A stretch of 64,000 nucleotides of DNA from Caballeronia terrestris (GCF_001544515.1 NZ_FCOL02000001.1:124001-188000), one strand, 5' to 3'; shown: positions 1 to 8,942, counted from the first letter of the stretch. The notes: generated from the letters alone by a model not told the origin. A program made the numbers and translations.

Positions 1-3000
1 CCGCCCGCAGGCGTGAATTTGAGCGCGTTGGTGAGCAGGTTCCAGAGGATCTGGTCGAAGCGCACCGGATCGACCTTGGCCGTCGCCGGTTCGGGCGGGA
101 GCGTCGTCGTCAGCGCGATACCGTGCGCGGCAGCATCGCTTTCCATCGCGTCGCAGATCGCGGCTATCGTCGCGCAGAGATCGGTGCGCGCGAGGTTCAG
201 CGCGAGCTTGCCGGTACGCACGCGCGAGAGGTCGAGCAGGTCGTCGATGATCCGCGCCTGGCCGTGTACCGCGCGGCGGATCGCATCGGCGGCTTCGACG
301 ATCGCCGGCACGCCGCGCGCCTCGGGCAGGCGCGGCAACATCTCCGCCTTGACGTTGATGAGGTTCAGCGGATGCTTCAGTTCATGCGAGAGCACCGCGA
401 GAAAATCGTCCTTCAGGCGGTTCGCGGCCTCGGCGCGCTCGCGTACCGATCTCTCCTGCGAGAGCTGCAACTGCCGCATGTCCTCGAGCGTCTTGCGACT
501 CGTCAGATCGCGTGCGATCTTCGCGAAGCCGGTGAACTGAGCCTCCGACAACGGCGTCATCACGCCGCTGCAAAACACGCGCCGTCCGTTCTTCGCGACG
601 TGCCAGCGCTCGTCCTCGAAGCGACCCTCGCGTAACGCCGCCGTGCGCTCGTGTTCGGGAATGGCCGACGCGCGATCTTCGGCGGTGAAGAGCATGTCGA
701 TATTCCTGCCGAGCGCCTCGCTCTGTGCATAGCCGAACACGCGTTCGGCGCCCGCGTTCCAGCTCTGGATCACGCCGTTGAGGTCCTGCACGATGATCAC
801 GTAGTCGTTGGTCGTCTGCACGGCGAGCCGCAGCCGCTCCTCGCCCGCGCTCGCTTCGTCCTCGGCACGCCGCCGCGCGGTGATATCGACGAGCGTCAGC
901 ACCGCACCATCGATGCGATCGTCGACCGTGCGATACGGCAACAGCCGCGCGAGGAAATGGCGTTTGTCGTTGCCCGCTATCTCGCGCTCGATCACCCGCA
1001 GCGACTGGAACGTCACCGCGACGTCGTCCGCGAGTTCGGGATAGTCGAGCCGGTGCGTGATGTCGAAGAGCGAGCGGCCCACGTCCGCGCCGATCAGGTT
1101 GAACACGCTAGTCGCGCTCGGCGTGTAGCGCTTCACGCACATGTTGCGGTCGACGAAAATGGTGGCGATGTCGCTCGATGCGATAAGGTTCTGCAGATCG
1201 TCGTTGGCCTTGCCGGTCTCCTCGATCTTCAACTGCAATTCGTTGTTGACCGTGATCAGTTCCTCGTTCACCGACTGCACTTCTTCCTTGCTCGTCTCGA
1301 GTTCCTCGGTGGCCGAGCGCAGTTCCTCGTTGATCGCCTGCAATTCCTCGTTCGACGCCTTCAGCTCCTCCGTCGACGTCTCGTACTGCTCGATCGTGCG
1401 CTGCAACTGCTCCTTGCTGCGCTGAAGCTCGCGTTCGAGTTGCATCAGCACCGAATCGGCACTCGCGTCCTCGATGTGGACGGTGTCGTCCGATATCGCT
1501 TCCTGCACTTCGTCGAAGAGCACGAGGACGAAATCGGCATCGGCTTCGGCGTCGTGGAACGGGCGCACGGTCATCGTCACGTGCGCCTGGCGTCCGTCTC
1601 GCTCGAGCCGCACGCGTCGCGCATCGACGCTGTGGCCGGTCTGCTGCGCCTGAAAAAGCGCGGTGCGCAGGTCGAGCCGCAATTCGGGCAGGACGAGCGC
1701 AATCACGTTGCTCGAAGGCTCGCCGCCCACATAGCGCAGAAACCGTCCGACGTTATCGGACATATGCACGATCTTCGAATCGCGGTTCACGACGATGCTG
1801 GGCGGCGCGTACTGTTCGAGCATGCGCTGGTGCAGCGCGCCGAACGAAAAGTTGCGGCGCGCGGGGGGCAGCGCGGAACCGTTGTCCGCGGCGGCCGGCT
1901 GCGTGTTCGCGCCGCCCGGCGCCTGCCCGATGATCGACGGTCCGCGCGGCTTCGCAACGGCCTTCGCGCGATAAATGCGATGCTTCTTGTCGACCACGCT
2001 GAAGAGATCCTCCGCCGACTCCGCCGATTCGGAACTGCCGAGCATGAGGTAACCGTTGGGATGCAGCGCGAAGTGGAACATTTCGAGCACCTGGCGCTGC
2101 ACGGTGCGGTCGAGATAAATCAGGAGATTGCGGCAGGAGACGAAATCGAGGCGCGAGAACGGCGGATCGCGCAGCACGTTATGCAAGGCGAACAAGATCC
2201 TCTCTCGCACAGGCTTCGCGATTTCATAGCGGCTCGCGGTCTTCGTGAAGAACTGGCGCAGCGTTTCCGGCGGCACATCGACCGAAATCGAATCCGGATA
2301 GACGCCCGCACGCGCCTTCGCGACGGCGCTTTCGTCGATGTCGGTCGCGAAGACTTGCAGCGCGGCCAGAGAGCGTGCGTCGCTCTGGTGCGCGGCGAAC
2401 AGCATCGCGACCGTATATGCCTCCTCGCCCGACGAACAGCCGGCCACCCACACGCGCACCTGATCCTGCCCGTGCTTGCGCTCGAAGATTTCGGGCAGCA
2501 CGTCGCGCGCGAGGGTATCGAACGCTTCGCGGTCGCGGAAGAATTGCGTGACCCCGATCAGCATGTCGGCGAGCAGCGCGCTCGTTTCGGGCGGGTTGTC
2601 CTGCAGGAAATCGCGGTATGTGACGAGGTCGGGCAGCGCGTTCACCTGCAGGCGCCGCTCGATCCGGCGCAGCATCGTCGCGCGCTTGTAGTGGCGGAAA
2701 TCGTGACCGGTGCGGGCGCGCAGGCTCGTCAGGATGTCCTGCAGCGCCGATTCGGCGTCCATACCTGAATCAGGTTCGGATTCGGGCGCCGGCCTTGAGG
2801 CACGAAGTTCGAGCCCGGGCAGGCTAATGCGCTTCACGTTCTGCCAGAGCTCGAGGAGTTTCTGCGGCATCTCGACGACCGGCAGCACGAGATCGACCTG
2901 TCCCGTCGCGATCGCGCTTTGCGGCATCTCGCTGTATTCGGCGTCGTTCGGCTCTTGGGCGAAAGTCACGCCGCCGAGTTCCTTCACGCGCGCGAGGCCC

Positions 3001-3437
3001 ACGGCGCCATCGCTGCCCGTGCCCGAGAGCACGATGCTCATCGCGTGCGGGCCGTGCGCATCGGCCAGGCTCCTAAAAAAGAGGTCGATCGTGACGGGTC
3101 GGCCGCCCGCGGGCGCCACGTCGCTCACGGTCAGATGGCCGTCGTCCATCGTCAGACTTTTGCCGGGTGCGATCACGTACACATGATTGCGCTCGATCGG
3201 GAGGGGCTTTTCCACCTGGACCACGCGCATGCGCGTTACGCGCTGGAGGATCTGGTCGGCGGTGCTGATGTGCTTCGGCGAAAGATGCAGGACGACCACG
3301 AACGCCATGTCCATGTCGGCCGGCGCATTCTCGAAGAAGCGCAGGAGCGCCTGCAATCCGCCCGCCGACGCGCCCAGCCCCACGACGGGAAATCGAGCGC
3401 GCTTCTGGTGAACGTGATATCGGCGGCATCCGTGCAA
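1..3437 (-). CDS. CheB-CheR-PAS-histidine kinase fusion protein, 3'-truncated by window edge
   Basis: Hybrid chemotaxis/two-component sensor. Translation of the minus strand gives a CheB methylesterase domain (GLGASAGG with Ser around residue 24, LHLSPKH, and Asp in SGTGSDG around 143). A CheR methyltransferase follows (VWVAGCSSGEEAYT around 330), then a long Glu/Gln-rich coiled coil (about 670-745, repeated EEL heptads), two PAS segments, and a HisKA domain with the H-box LSHELKHPLN near residue 1015. The frame leaves the window before the ATPase domain is finished. No in-frame ATG precedes the CheB domain; TTG at 3437 is my best in-frame start but has no convincing ribosome site. An ATG at 3429 would read in if one base of the AAA run at 3390-3392 were absent. 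It diverges from flhDC, which fits a motility or signalling role. Confidence 0.88.
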   Translation of the reverse strand, partial: MHGCRRYHVHQKRARFPVVGLGASAGGLQALLRFFENAPADMDMAFVVVLHLSPKHISTADQILQRVTRMRVVQVEKPLPIERNHVYVIAPGKSLTMDDGHLTVSDVAPAGGRPVTIDLFFRSLADAHGPHAMSIVLSGTGSDGAVGLARVKELGGVTFAQEPNDAEYSEMPQSAIATGQVDLVLPVVEMPQKLLELWQNVKRISLPGLELRASRPAPESEPDSGMDAESALQDILTSLRARTGHDFRHYKRATMLRRIERRLQVNALPDLVTYRDFLQDNPPETSALLADMLIGVTQFFRDREAFDTLARDVLPEIFERKHGQDQVRVWVAGCSSGEEAYTVAMLFAAHQSDARSLAALQVFATDIDESAVAKARAGVYPDSISVDVPPETLRQFFTKTASRYEIAKPVRERILFALHNVLRDPPFSRLDFVSCRNLLIYLDRTVQRQVLEMFHFALHPNGYLMLGSSESAESAEDLFSVVDKKHRIYRAKAVAKPRGPSIIGQAPGGANTQPAAADNGSALPPARRNFSFGALHQRMLEQYAPPSIVVNRDSKIVHMSDNVGRFLRYVGGEPSSNVIALVLPELRLDLRTALFQAQQTGHSVDARRVRLERDGRQAHVTMTVRPFHDAEADADFVLVLFDEVQEAISDDTVHIEDASADSVLMQLERELQRSKEQLQRTIEQYETSTEELKASNEELQAINEELRSATEELETSKEEVQSVNEELITVNNELQLKIEETGKANDDLQNLIASSDIATIFVDRNMCVKRYTPSATSVFNLIGADVGRSLFDITHRLDYPELADDVAVTFQSLRVIEREIAGNDKRHFLARLLPYRTVDDRIDGAVLTLVDITARRRAEDEASAGEERLRLAVQTTNDYVIIVQDLNGVIQSWNAGAERVFGYAQSEALGRNIDMLFTAEDRASAIPEHERTAALREGRFEDERWHVAKNGRRVFCSGVMTPLSEAQFTGFAKIARDLTSRKTLEDMRQLQLSQERSVRERAEAANRLKDDFLAVLSHELKHPLNLINVKAEMLPRLPEARGVPAIVEAADAIRRAVHGQARIIDDLLDLSRVRTGKLALNLARTDLCATIAAICDAMESDAAAHGIALTTTLPPEPATAKVDPVRFDQILWNLLTNALKFTPAG

Positions 3438-3759
3438 GATGGATCGAGGATCGATGCCGGGGTAGTAGTGCTTTCGCTCACTACGTGTCCTGTTTGGGCT
3501 TTGCAGCTTTTGTGGTTTTCTGGATTAACGCGATTGTGCGCGCAGAGCGGCGGACGATACCAACGGAATGCAGATTTTGCGCCCGCAAAGGCGGAGTAAA
3601 CCCGCGAAGTAATCATCTGACGGCGTGCGTTGCGATAACCGCGCACACACAGAACCGCGCGCCTCCTTACTTAATTCCCGGAAACGCACTTTCGTACGAA
3701 TATTCTCTTTTTAAGATGAAAACGAGTCGTCTACTCATCTTGAAAGTCGGGCCTCGATT

Positions 3760-3781
3760 GCTTCTCTATTAATTGAGAAGC
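3760..3781. promoter_or_regulatory. Perfect inverted repeat GCTTCTC-N8-GAGAAGC
   Basis: Seven-base perfect arms flank the AT-only centre TATTAATT. It lies about 195 bases upstream of the predicted flhDC -35 box and is not followed by a T-run, so it looks like a protein-binding dyad rather than a terminator. Confidence 0.45.
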
Positions 3782-3976
3782 GTGTCAACGGCAGCGTCGT
3801 TCATTTCGTTACAAATCACGCAACAGGCGCGTGTTTTCTCGTCTGATGAAATCTCAAAAACCCACGAAATCACGGTAAAAACGATAAAGGGACAGGTTAA
3901 TCTTGCCTGTTACAAACGCCCGAAAAAGTTACCGATATCGCGTGTTGTTTTCTTGAAAATTATTATTGAGATGTGC

Positions 3977-4005
3977 TTGCTTTCCCGTCAGACGGTACTT
4001 ACAAT
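3977..4005 (+). promoter_or_regulatory. Predicted sigma70 promoter of flhDC
   Basis: TTGCTT at 3977-3982 and TACAAT at 4000-4005 are separated by exactly 17 bases. Transcription would begin near 4012, leaving a leader of about 130 bases before flhD. Confidence 0.6.
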
Positions 4006-4019
4006 CCGTTTCACAGTGT

Positions 4020-4036
4020 TGTTACAAGTTGTAACA
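4020..4036. promoter_or_regulatory. 17-bp palindromic operator candidate in the flhDC leader
   Basis: TGTTACAA-G-TTGTAACA is a perfect 8+1+8 dyad centred about 17 bases after the predicted transcription start, a position suited to a repressor. Its left half, GTTACAA, recurs as single copies at 3808 and 3909. Confidence 0.5.
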
Positions 4037-4144
4037 CGCTGTATCAAAGAGTACGTAACCGGGCAAAACGACGCTCGGCGAGGCACAAAAAAAGATATCG
4101 GCAAAAAATGCCGGCAAGATCGGGGATTTACTGGAAGCAGCAAC

Positions 4145-4462
4145 ATGAACGGTCGTGAAACGCTTGACTCGATTCGCGAAATAAACCTGTCGTACATCAT
4201 GCTCGCTCAGCGCATGTTGCGCGAAGACAAGGCAATCGGCATGTTCCGCCTCGGGCTTTCGTCCGAACTCGCGGACCTGCTCGCCGGCCTGACGCTTCCG
4301 CAGATCGTGAAGCTTGCGTCGTCCGACCAGCTGCTGTGCTTTTTCCGCTTCAACGATTACACGATGCTTTCGGCATTGACGCAGCCCGCGAAGCACGCGG
4401 ACATTGCGTCGACGCACGCAGCAATCCTGCTGGCTGGCCAGCCAGTTGCACAGTTCGCTTGA
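4145..4462 (+). CDS. flhD: Flagellar transcriptional regulator FlhD
   Basis: 105-residue FlhD, usual family length. With FlhC it forms the heterohexameric activator of class II flagellar operons. The product begins MNGRETLDSIREINLSYI and carries the FlhD signature AQRMLREDKA near residue 20 and LPQIVKLASSDQLLCFFR in the middle. The frame is open upstream to 3773, but only the ATG at 4145 gives a family-like N-terminus. It is followed by flhC after 15 bases, so the two are co-transcribed from the promoter at 3977-4005. Confidence 0.95.
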   Translation: MNGRETLDSIREINLSYIMLAQRMLREDKAIGMFRLGLSSELADLLAGLTLPQIVKLASSDQLLCFFRFNDYTMLSALTQPAKHADIASTHAAILLAGQPVAQFA

Positions 4463-4477
4463 GAGATGAGGCGAGCC

Positions 4478-5137
4478 ATGACCACGATGCTGAAAAAAAG
4501 CCTGACCGAAGACGCACAGGAAGTATTCCGCGCGATCGCCTTGATCGAACTCGGGGCGCGGATGCAGGTCCTGGAGAGCGAATTGACGCTTTCGCGCGAT
4601 CGCATGATCCGTCTTTATCGCGAAGTGAAGGGCGTATCGCCGCCGAAGGGAATGCTGCCCTTCTCGGCAGACTGGTACATGACGTGGCTCGCGAACATCC
4701 ACGCATCGCTGTTCTACAACACGTACGTGTTTCTGAAGAACGAGGCGGGCTGCTCGCACCTCGATGCTTTGACCAAGGGGTATCGGCTGTATCTCGAACA
4801 CTGCAACCATAGCGGTGTCGAGGCGGTACTCGATTTGACGCGGGCCTGGACTCTTGTGCGCTTTTTCGACGCCGACATGTTGCAGATGACGCGCTGCTGC
4901 CGCTGCACCGGAAAGTTCGTGGCGCACAAACATGATTTGCAGAACAACGTGGTGTGCGGGGCCTGCCAGCCGCCGTCACGCGCGGGGAAGACCAAGAAAG
5001 CGGCGGCCGCCCGTCAGGCGACCGAAGAAGCCGCTCTGGAGGTGGTGAGCGACAATGAAGTGCCGCACGAACCGGTACTCGACAACGCGGCGAGATTCTC
5101 GCCGCGCACACAAGGCCTGGTCGCACAGGCCGCTTGA
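4478..5137 (+). CDS. flhC: Flagellar transcriptional regulator FlhC
   Basis: FlhC partner of the flagellar master regulator. It begins MTTMLKKSLTEDAQEVFRAI. The C-terminal half has the zinc-site cysteines RCCRC...CGAC that FlhC uses for DNA binding. An in-frame ATG also occurs at 4466, but the one at 4478 has GAGG placed properly upstream. It is somewhat longer than the E. coli protein because of an Ala/Glu-rich tail after the zinc motif, common in Burkholderiales. Two hairpins downstream end the operon. Confidence 0.94.
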   Translation: MTTMLKKSLTEDAQEVFRAIALIELGARMQVLESELTLSRDRMIRLYREVKGVSPPKGMLPFSADWYMTWLANIHASLFYNTYVFLKNEAGCSHLDALTKGYRLYLEHCNHSGVEAVLDLTRAWTLVRFFDADMLQMTRCCRCTGKFVAHKHDLQNNVVCGACQPPSRAGKTKKAAAARQATEEAALEVVSDNEVPHEPVLDNAARFSPRTQGLVAQAA

Positions 5138-5208
5138 ACGGTAGCGGCGCGAGCCGTCCTCGAGGACCGTCTTCGGACGGGGGGCAACCCGCTTACCGCT
5201 ACCGTTTT
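5138..5208 (+). terminator. Compound hairpin after flhC
   Basis: Arms ACGGTAGCGG (5138-5147) and CCGCTACCGT (5197-5206) enclose a second perfect hairpin, CCGTC-TTCG-GACGG (5167-5180), and are followed by TTTTCC. This is a likely first stop or mRNA 3' end for flhDC. Confidence 0.6.
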
Positions 5209-5229
5209 CCTTCTTCTTGAATTTTGAAG

Positions 5230-5256
5230 GCCCGCCAGAGGATCGGCGGGCTTTTT
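5230..5256 (+). terminator. Rho-independent terminator downstream of flhDC
   Basis: GCCCGCC (5230-5236), loop, GGCGGGC (5245-5251), then TTTTT. A canonical intrinsic terminator. It overlaps an ATG at 5255 that would otherwise start mntH, which argues for a later mntH start. Confidence 0.85.
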
Positions 5257-5323
5257 GCATTTTTGCGCTTGGCGTCGCGCTCGGGCATCATCGGGTGCTG
5301 CCATAGCCCCTCGGGACCTCACC

Positions 5324-6655
5324 TTGCCGTTCAAGCTGCCGACCACCGCCACCGCGCCGTTCTGCCCGTCCGAAGTCAGGGGTTCCGTCGATGTTCCCGA
5401 AGGCGCGCCGTTCTGGAAAAAGATCGCGCAATTCGCGGGGCCGGGCCTGCTCGTGTCGATCGGTTACATGGACCCAGGCAACTGGGCAACCGACATCGAA
5501 GCCGGCTCGCGCTACGGCTACAGCCTGCTGTTCGTGGTCGTCCTGTCGAGCCTCGCCGCGATGGCGCTGCAATGTCTCGCGATGCGCCTGGGGCTCGTCA
5601 CTGGCCGCGATCTCGCGCAACTCTCGCGGGATCGATATTCGAAGCCGGTTGCGCGCGTGCAGTGGGCGCTCGCGGAGATATCGATCATCGCGTGCGATCT
5701 GGCCGAAGTGCTCGGCGGCGCGCTCGCGTTTCATTTGCTGTTCGGCTGCTCGCTGATGTGGGGCGTGATCTTCACGGCCTTCGACACGCTGATCGTGCTC
5801 GGACTCAGGGGCAAGAACTTCCGCGACCTGGAAGCGATCATGCTCGGCCTGATCGCGACGATCGGGCTCGGCTATGTCGTCGAGCTGGTTCTCGTGAAGC
5901 CGCACTGGCCGGCGGTAATACAAGGGCTCGTGCCGTCGTGGCAGGCGGTGGCCGGGCGCGAGCCGCTTTATCTCGCGATCGGCATCCTTGGCGCCACCGT
6001 CATGCCGCACAACCTGTATCTGCATTCGTCGATCGTGCAGACGCGGGTCGTGGCGCGCACGCCGTCGAGCCTTGCGTCGGCGATCCGGCTCTCGCGTATC
6101 GATACGATCGCCTCGCTCTGTCTCGCGCTGCTGATCAACGCGGCGATCCTGATTCTCGCGGCGTCGGCGTTTCATGCGACCGGCCACACGCAAGTGACCG
6201 AAATCGAGGACGCGTACCGCCTGCTCGCGCCGATCGTCGGGACGGGGCTCGCGGCGATACTCTTCGCCGTCACGCTGCTTGCATCGGGCCAAAGCTCAAC
6301 GTTCACCGGCACGATCGCGGGCCAGGTGATCATGGAAGGCTTCCTCAACCTCAAGATTCCCTGTTACCAGCGGCGCTTCATCACGCGCGCGCTCGCGCTG
6401 ATTCCGGCGCTGATCGGGGTCGGGATGATGGGTAACGGCGCGGTCGGCAAGCTGCTGGTCGCGAGCCAGGTCGTGCTGAGCCTGCAATTGCCGTTCGCGC
6501 TGTATCCGCTGATCCGCATGACGAGCGATCGCACGCTGATGGGCAATTTCGTGAATCGCGCGCTGACAAAAGGCATTGCGTGGATGCTGTTCGGCGTGAT
6601 CAGCGCGGCGAACCTGTGGCTGGTCTTGCAGACGATCGGGTTCATCGCGGGTTGA
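5324..6655 (+). CDS. mntH: Nramp family Mn(II)/H+ symporter MntH
   Basis: Inner-membrane manganese/iron importer of the Nramp family with about 11 hydrophobic segments. The TM1 motif DPGN (in GYMDPGNWATD) and the TM6 motif MPHNLYLHS carry the metal-coordinating Asp, Asn and Met, so a transition-metal substrate is expected. The frame is open to ATG 5255, but that codon lies in the preceding terminator's T-run. TTG at 5324 (MPFKLPTTA... if initiated there), with GGGA 8 bases upstream, gives a more plausible N-terminus. It appears monocistronic; no obvious MntR box was seen. Confidence 0.9.
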   Translation: MPFKLPTTATAPFCPSEVRGSVDVPEGAPFWKKIAQFAGPGLLVSIGYMDPGNWATDIEAGSRYGYSLLFVVVLSSLAAMALQCLAMRLGLVTGRDLAQLSRDRYSKPVARVQWALAEISIIACDLAEVLGGALAFHLLFGCSLMWGVIFTAFDTLIVLGLRGKNFRDLEAIMLGLIATIGLGYVVELVLVKPHWPAVIQGLVPSWQAVAGREPLYLAIGILGATVMPHNLYLHSSIVQTRVVARTPSSLASAIRLSRIDTIASLCLALLINAAILILAASAFHATGHTQVTEIEDAYRLLAPIVGTGLAAILFAVTLLASGQSSTFTGTIAGQVIMEGFLNLKIPCYQRRFITRALALIPALIGVGMMGNGAVGKLLVASQVVLSLQLPFALYPLIRMTSDRTLMGNFVNRALTKGIAWMLFGVISAANLWLVLQTIGFIAG

Positions 6656-6745
6656 AGTTTCGCTCGCGCTCGGGGGAGCTGTTCGACACCGTTCGATGCG
6701 CTAGTGCCTCTAAGGAACTTGCTTTCTTATTGGTCTATTAGCTCT

Positions 6746-6806
6746 GCCCCTGTGCGGGGCGGCACTCACTTTCTTTGCTGCTGCAAAGAAAGTAAGCAAA
6801 GAAAGC
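6746..6806. repeat. Intergenic hairpin repeat element
   Basis: The 6656-7071 gap contains no supportable gene. It carries GCCCC-TGTGC-GGGGC (6746-6760), then ACTTTCTTTGC (6768-6778), loop TGCT, GCAAAGAAAGT (6783-6793), and a further direct copy of GCAAAGAAAG (6797-6806). This strong 11-base perfect hairpin with a trailing half copy is typical in form of dispersed repetitive intergenic elements. The rest of the gap, up to the monooxygenase stop at 7072, shows no feature I can name. Confidence 0.55.
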
Positions 6807-7071
6807 AGCTTTCAACCGCCAGTGCTAACCAACCCTCACTCGCGCAAAAACGGATTGGCGCTGGAGAGTAAGTGTCGCCCTCACGATGGACCCGGGCCTG
6901 GCTCGCGGACCCACTGTGACAACTCGCAGTACAACAGACAGGTGCAGCAGTCATACATCCGTCCTCGCGCTACGCGCTCAGACGTGGGGTGCACCGGACG
7001 CGCAATACTGGCCGGCCGATGACAACAAGGTCCATAGGAGCGTCGAGCTATCAATCAGTGCAAATATCGGT

Positions 7072-8247
7072 CTAGCTGTACAAGTTCGGTTCGGGCAACG
7101 CACCCGAAATCGCAAACCGCCCAATATCGCGCAACTTGTAATCGAGCGGATCGTGCAGCGTGTGCACGCGCGCATTGCGCCAGAAGCGGTCAAGCGCGCG
7201 CGGCGCGTGTGTTGAGCGTGCACCACAGGCATCGAAAAGCGCTTCGCTCACGTCGAGCGCCGCGCGATGCGCCAGCACCTTCGCCTCCGCAACCGCCAGC
7301 GCAACACGCGCACGTTCCTCGGCTTCTAACGCATCGCCGCGTTGCCACGCCCGATCGAGCGCATGCGCGGCACGGGTCGCGAGCGCCTCGGCGCTGATCG
7401 TCTTGAGCCGCATCTCAGCGAAGCGATGCAGTTGATACGGATCGTCGGCGGCGTTCGCGACGTTCGAGTGAATCCACGGCCGCCCGTGCTGCGCGACGTA
7501 CTCGCGCGCCTCCTGCAACGCGCCTTCCGCGATCCCGACGAACAAATTGGTCAGCACCAGTTGCGACACGAGCGTGCGCAGCGTCGCGCGCGGCGTCGGC
7601 AGCACTTCCGACCGATGCAGCACTTCCTCCGCCCGCAGTTCGACATCGTCGAAAGAGACGCTGCCGCTGTCGGTCTGACGCTGGCCGATCGGGTCCCAGT
7701 CCTCGTGGACGGTGATGCCCGTGCGCGATGTCGGCACGACCGCGAAGACCGGCTTGCCAGTAGCCGGATCGTGCGCGGAGAGCGTCATCATCTGCGAGCC
7801 GCGCGTGCCGGAGCAAAAGCCCTTCTGTCCGCTCAGGCGATAGCCGCCGTCGCCCGTCGAGTGGGCGATCAGGCGCGTATCGAGCGGATTCACCGCGTTG
7901 CCCCACCACCAGCGGTTCTCGACCGTCCCGCGCAGATAACGCTCGCGCTGCGCCTCGTTGCCCCACACCGTGACGCTCACCACCTGCAGACAGGTAAAGC
8001 CGAGCAGATGCGCAAGCGCACTATCGACGCGGGCGATCGCGCGGATGGTTTCATACACGTCGGGCCAGCGCGCGCCCTCGCCGCCGAATTCGCGCGGCAC
8101 AGCGATCGTCAGCAGGCCCGCATCGGCGATCAACTGTTTTTCCCGCCCGGCGTGTCCGCCGTCGCGATCGCGCTGTTCGGCGGTTTCGCGCAATGCCGCG
8201 ACCACGTCGGCCAATTCGAGTTTCGCGGGCTGGTGAGGCGCGTTCAT
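7072..8247 (-). CDS. SfnB/DszC-like acyl-CoA dehydrogenase-fold monooxygenase
   Basis: 391-residue flavoprotein of the acyl-CoA dehydrogenase superfamily. The segment GQRQTDSGSVSFDDV and the general layout resemble DszC and SfnB, FMNH2-dependent enzymes that oxidise organosulfur compounds. The start at 8247 (MNAPHQPAKLELADV) has GGAGA upstream; earlier in-frame ATGs lie in the end of metI's downstream gap. It is the last gene of the metQ-metN-metI unit, 35 bases after metI. This suggests that the imported sulfur compound, methionine or a related organosulfur molecule, is then oxidised. The exact substrate cannot be read from sequence. Confidence 0.75.
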   Translation of the reverse strand: MNAPHQPAKLELADVVAALRETAEQRDRDGGHAGREKQLIADAGLLTIAVPREFGGEGARWPDVYETIRAIARVDSALAHLLGFTCLQVVSVTVWGNEAQRERYLRGTVENRWWWGNAVNPLDTRLIAHSTGDGGYRLSGQKGFCSGTRGSQMMTLSAHDPATGKPVFAVVPTSRTGITVHEDWDPIGQRQTDSGSVSFDDVELRAEEVLHRSEVLPTPRATLRTLVSQLVLTNLFVGIAEGALQEAREYVAQHGRPWIHSNVANAADDPYQLHRFAEMRLKTISAEALATRAAHALDRAWQRGDALEAEERARVALAVAEAKVLAHRAALDVSEALFDACGARSTHAPRALDRFWRNARVHTLHDPLDYKLRDIGRFAISGALPEPNLYS

Positions 8248-8282
8248 GCGATCTCCGATGTCGATGCGATACATCTGTTGTT

Positions 8283-8942
8283 TCATCCGGTGCGTTGCGT
8301 GATGCGGCGCACGAGGCGGTCGCCGCCCCATTGCACGGCGCTGACGAGCACGATCAAGAGCACGATCACGGTGACCATCACGGTCGTGTCGAAGCGCTGA
8401 TAACCGTAGCGTATCGCGAGATCGCCGAGGCCGCCCGCACCGACCGCGCCCGCCATCGCCGATGAACCGATCATCGCGACGACCGTGATCGTGAAGCCGC
8501 CGAGGATGCCGGGCAGCGCCTCAGGCAATAGCACGTGCCAGATGATATGCCGGCGCTCGGCGCCCATCGCCTGCGCCGCTTCGATCAGCCCGCGATCGAC
8601 CTCGCGCAGGCTCACTTCCGCGATGCGCGCAAAGAACGGGATCGCGGCGATCGACAGCGGCACGATCGCGGCCCACACGCCGATCGTCGTGCCGACGATG
8701 AGGCGCGTCAACGGCAGGAGCGCGACGAGCAGGATGATGAACGGCGTCGAGCGGAATGCGTTGACGAGCGAACCGAGCGTCGAGTTGACGGCAGGCCGCT
8801 CGAAGATGCCGCCGCGCGTCGTCGTGACGAGCACGAGCGCGAGCGGAATGCCGGCAAGCAGCGCGACGAGCGCCGAGACGCCGACCATCACGACGGTGTC
8901 GCGAATGGCGTCGATGAATTCGGGCAGCCAGATTTCAAACAT
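8283..8942 (-). CDS. metI: Methionine-type ABC transporter permease MetI
   Basis: 219-residue inner-membrane permease with about five hydrophobic segments. The EAA loop is EAAQAMGAERRHIIWHVLLPEALPGI; it contacts the ATPase. The tail GSSAMAGAVGAGGLGDLAIRYGYQRF is a hallmark of MetI. The ATG at 8942 overlaps the end of metN by 8 bases, so translation is coupled. It carries D- or L-methionine or a related organosulfur compound across the membrane with MetN and MetQ. Confidence 0.88.
   Translation of the reverse strand: MFEIWLPEFIDAIRDTVVMVGVSALVALLAGIPLALVLVTTTRGGIFERPAVNSTLGSLVNAFRSTPFIILLVALLPLTRLIVGTTIGVWAAIVPLSIAAIPFFARIAEVSLREVDRGLIEAAQAMGAERRHIIWHVLLPEALPGILGGFTITVVAMIGSSAMAGAVGAGGLGDLAIRYGYQRFDTTVMVTVIVLLIVLVSAVQWGGDRLVRRITQRTG

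Larger units (their letters stand above)
3438..4144 (+). promoter_or_regulatory. flhDC upstream control region
   Basis: About 700 bases without a supportable gene, clearly AT-richer than the flanks from about 3650 on. It holds inverted repeats AAGATGA/TCATCTT (3713-3741) and GCTTCTC/GAGAAGC around TATTAATT (3760-3781). The heptamer GTTACAA occurs three times (3808, 3909, 4021), and there is a sigma70-like promoter and a palindrome just downstream of it. Frames that read through into flhD from 3773 have no coding character. Long leaders with many regulatory inputs are known for flhDC in enterics; the regulators here are unknown. Confidence 0.7.

Noticed and set aside
651-2768. Long plus-strand open frame of 705 codons
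   Set aside because: It is antisense to the CheB-CheR kinase; its Arg/His-rich composition is a by-product of the GC-rich real gene on the minus strand.
3773-4144. In-frame N-terminal extension of FlhD
   Set aside because: FlhD family length and sequence begin at 4145, and the extension crosses the promoter and operator.
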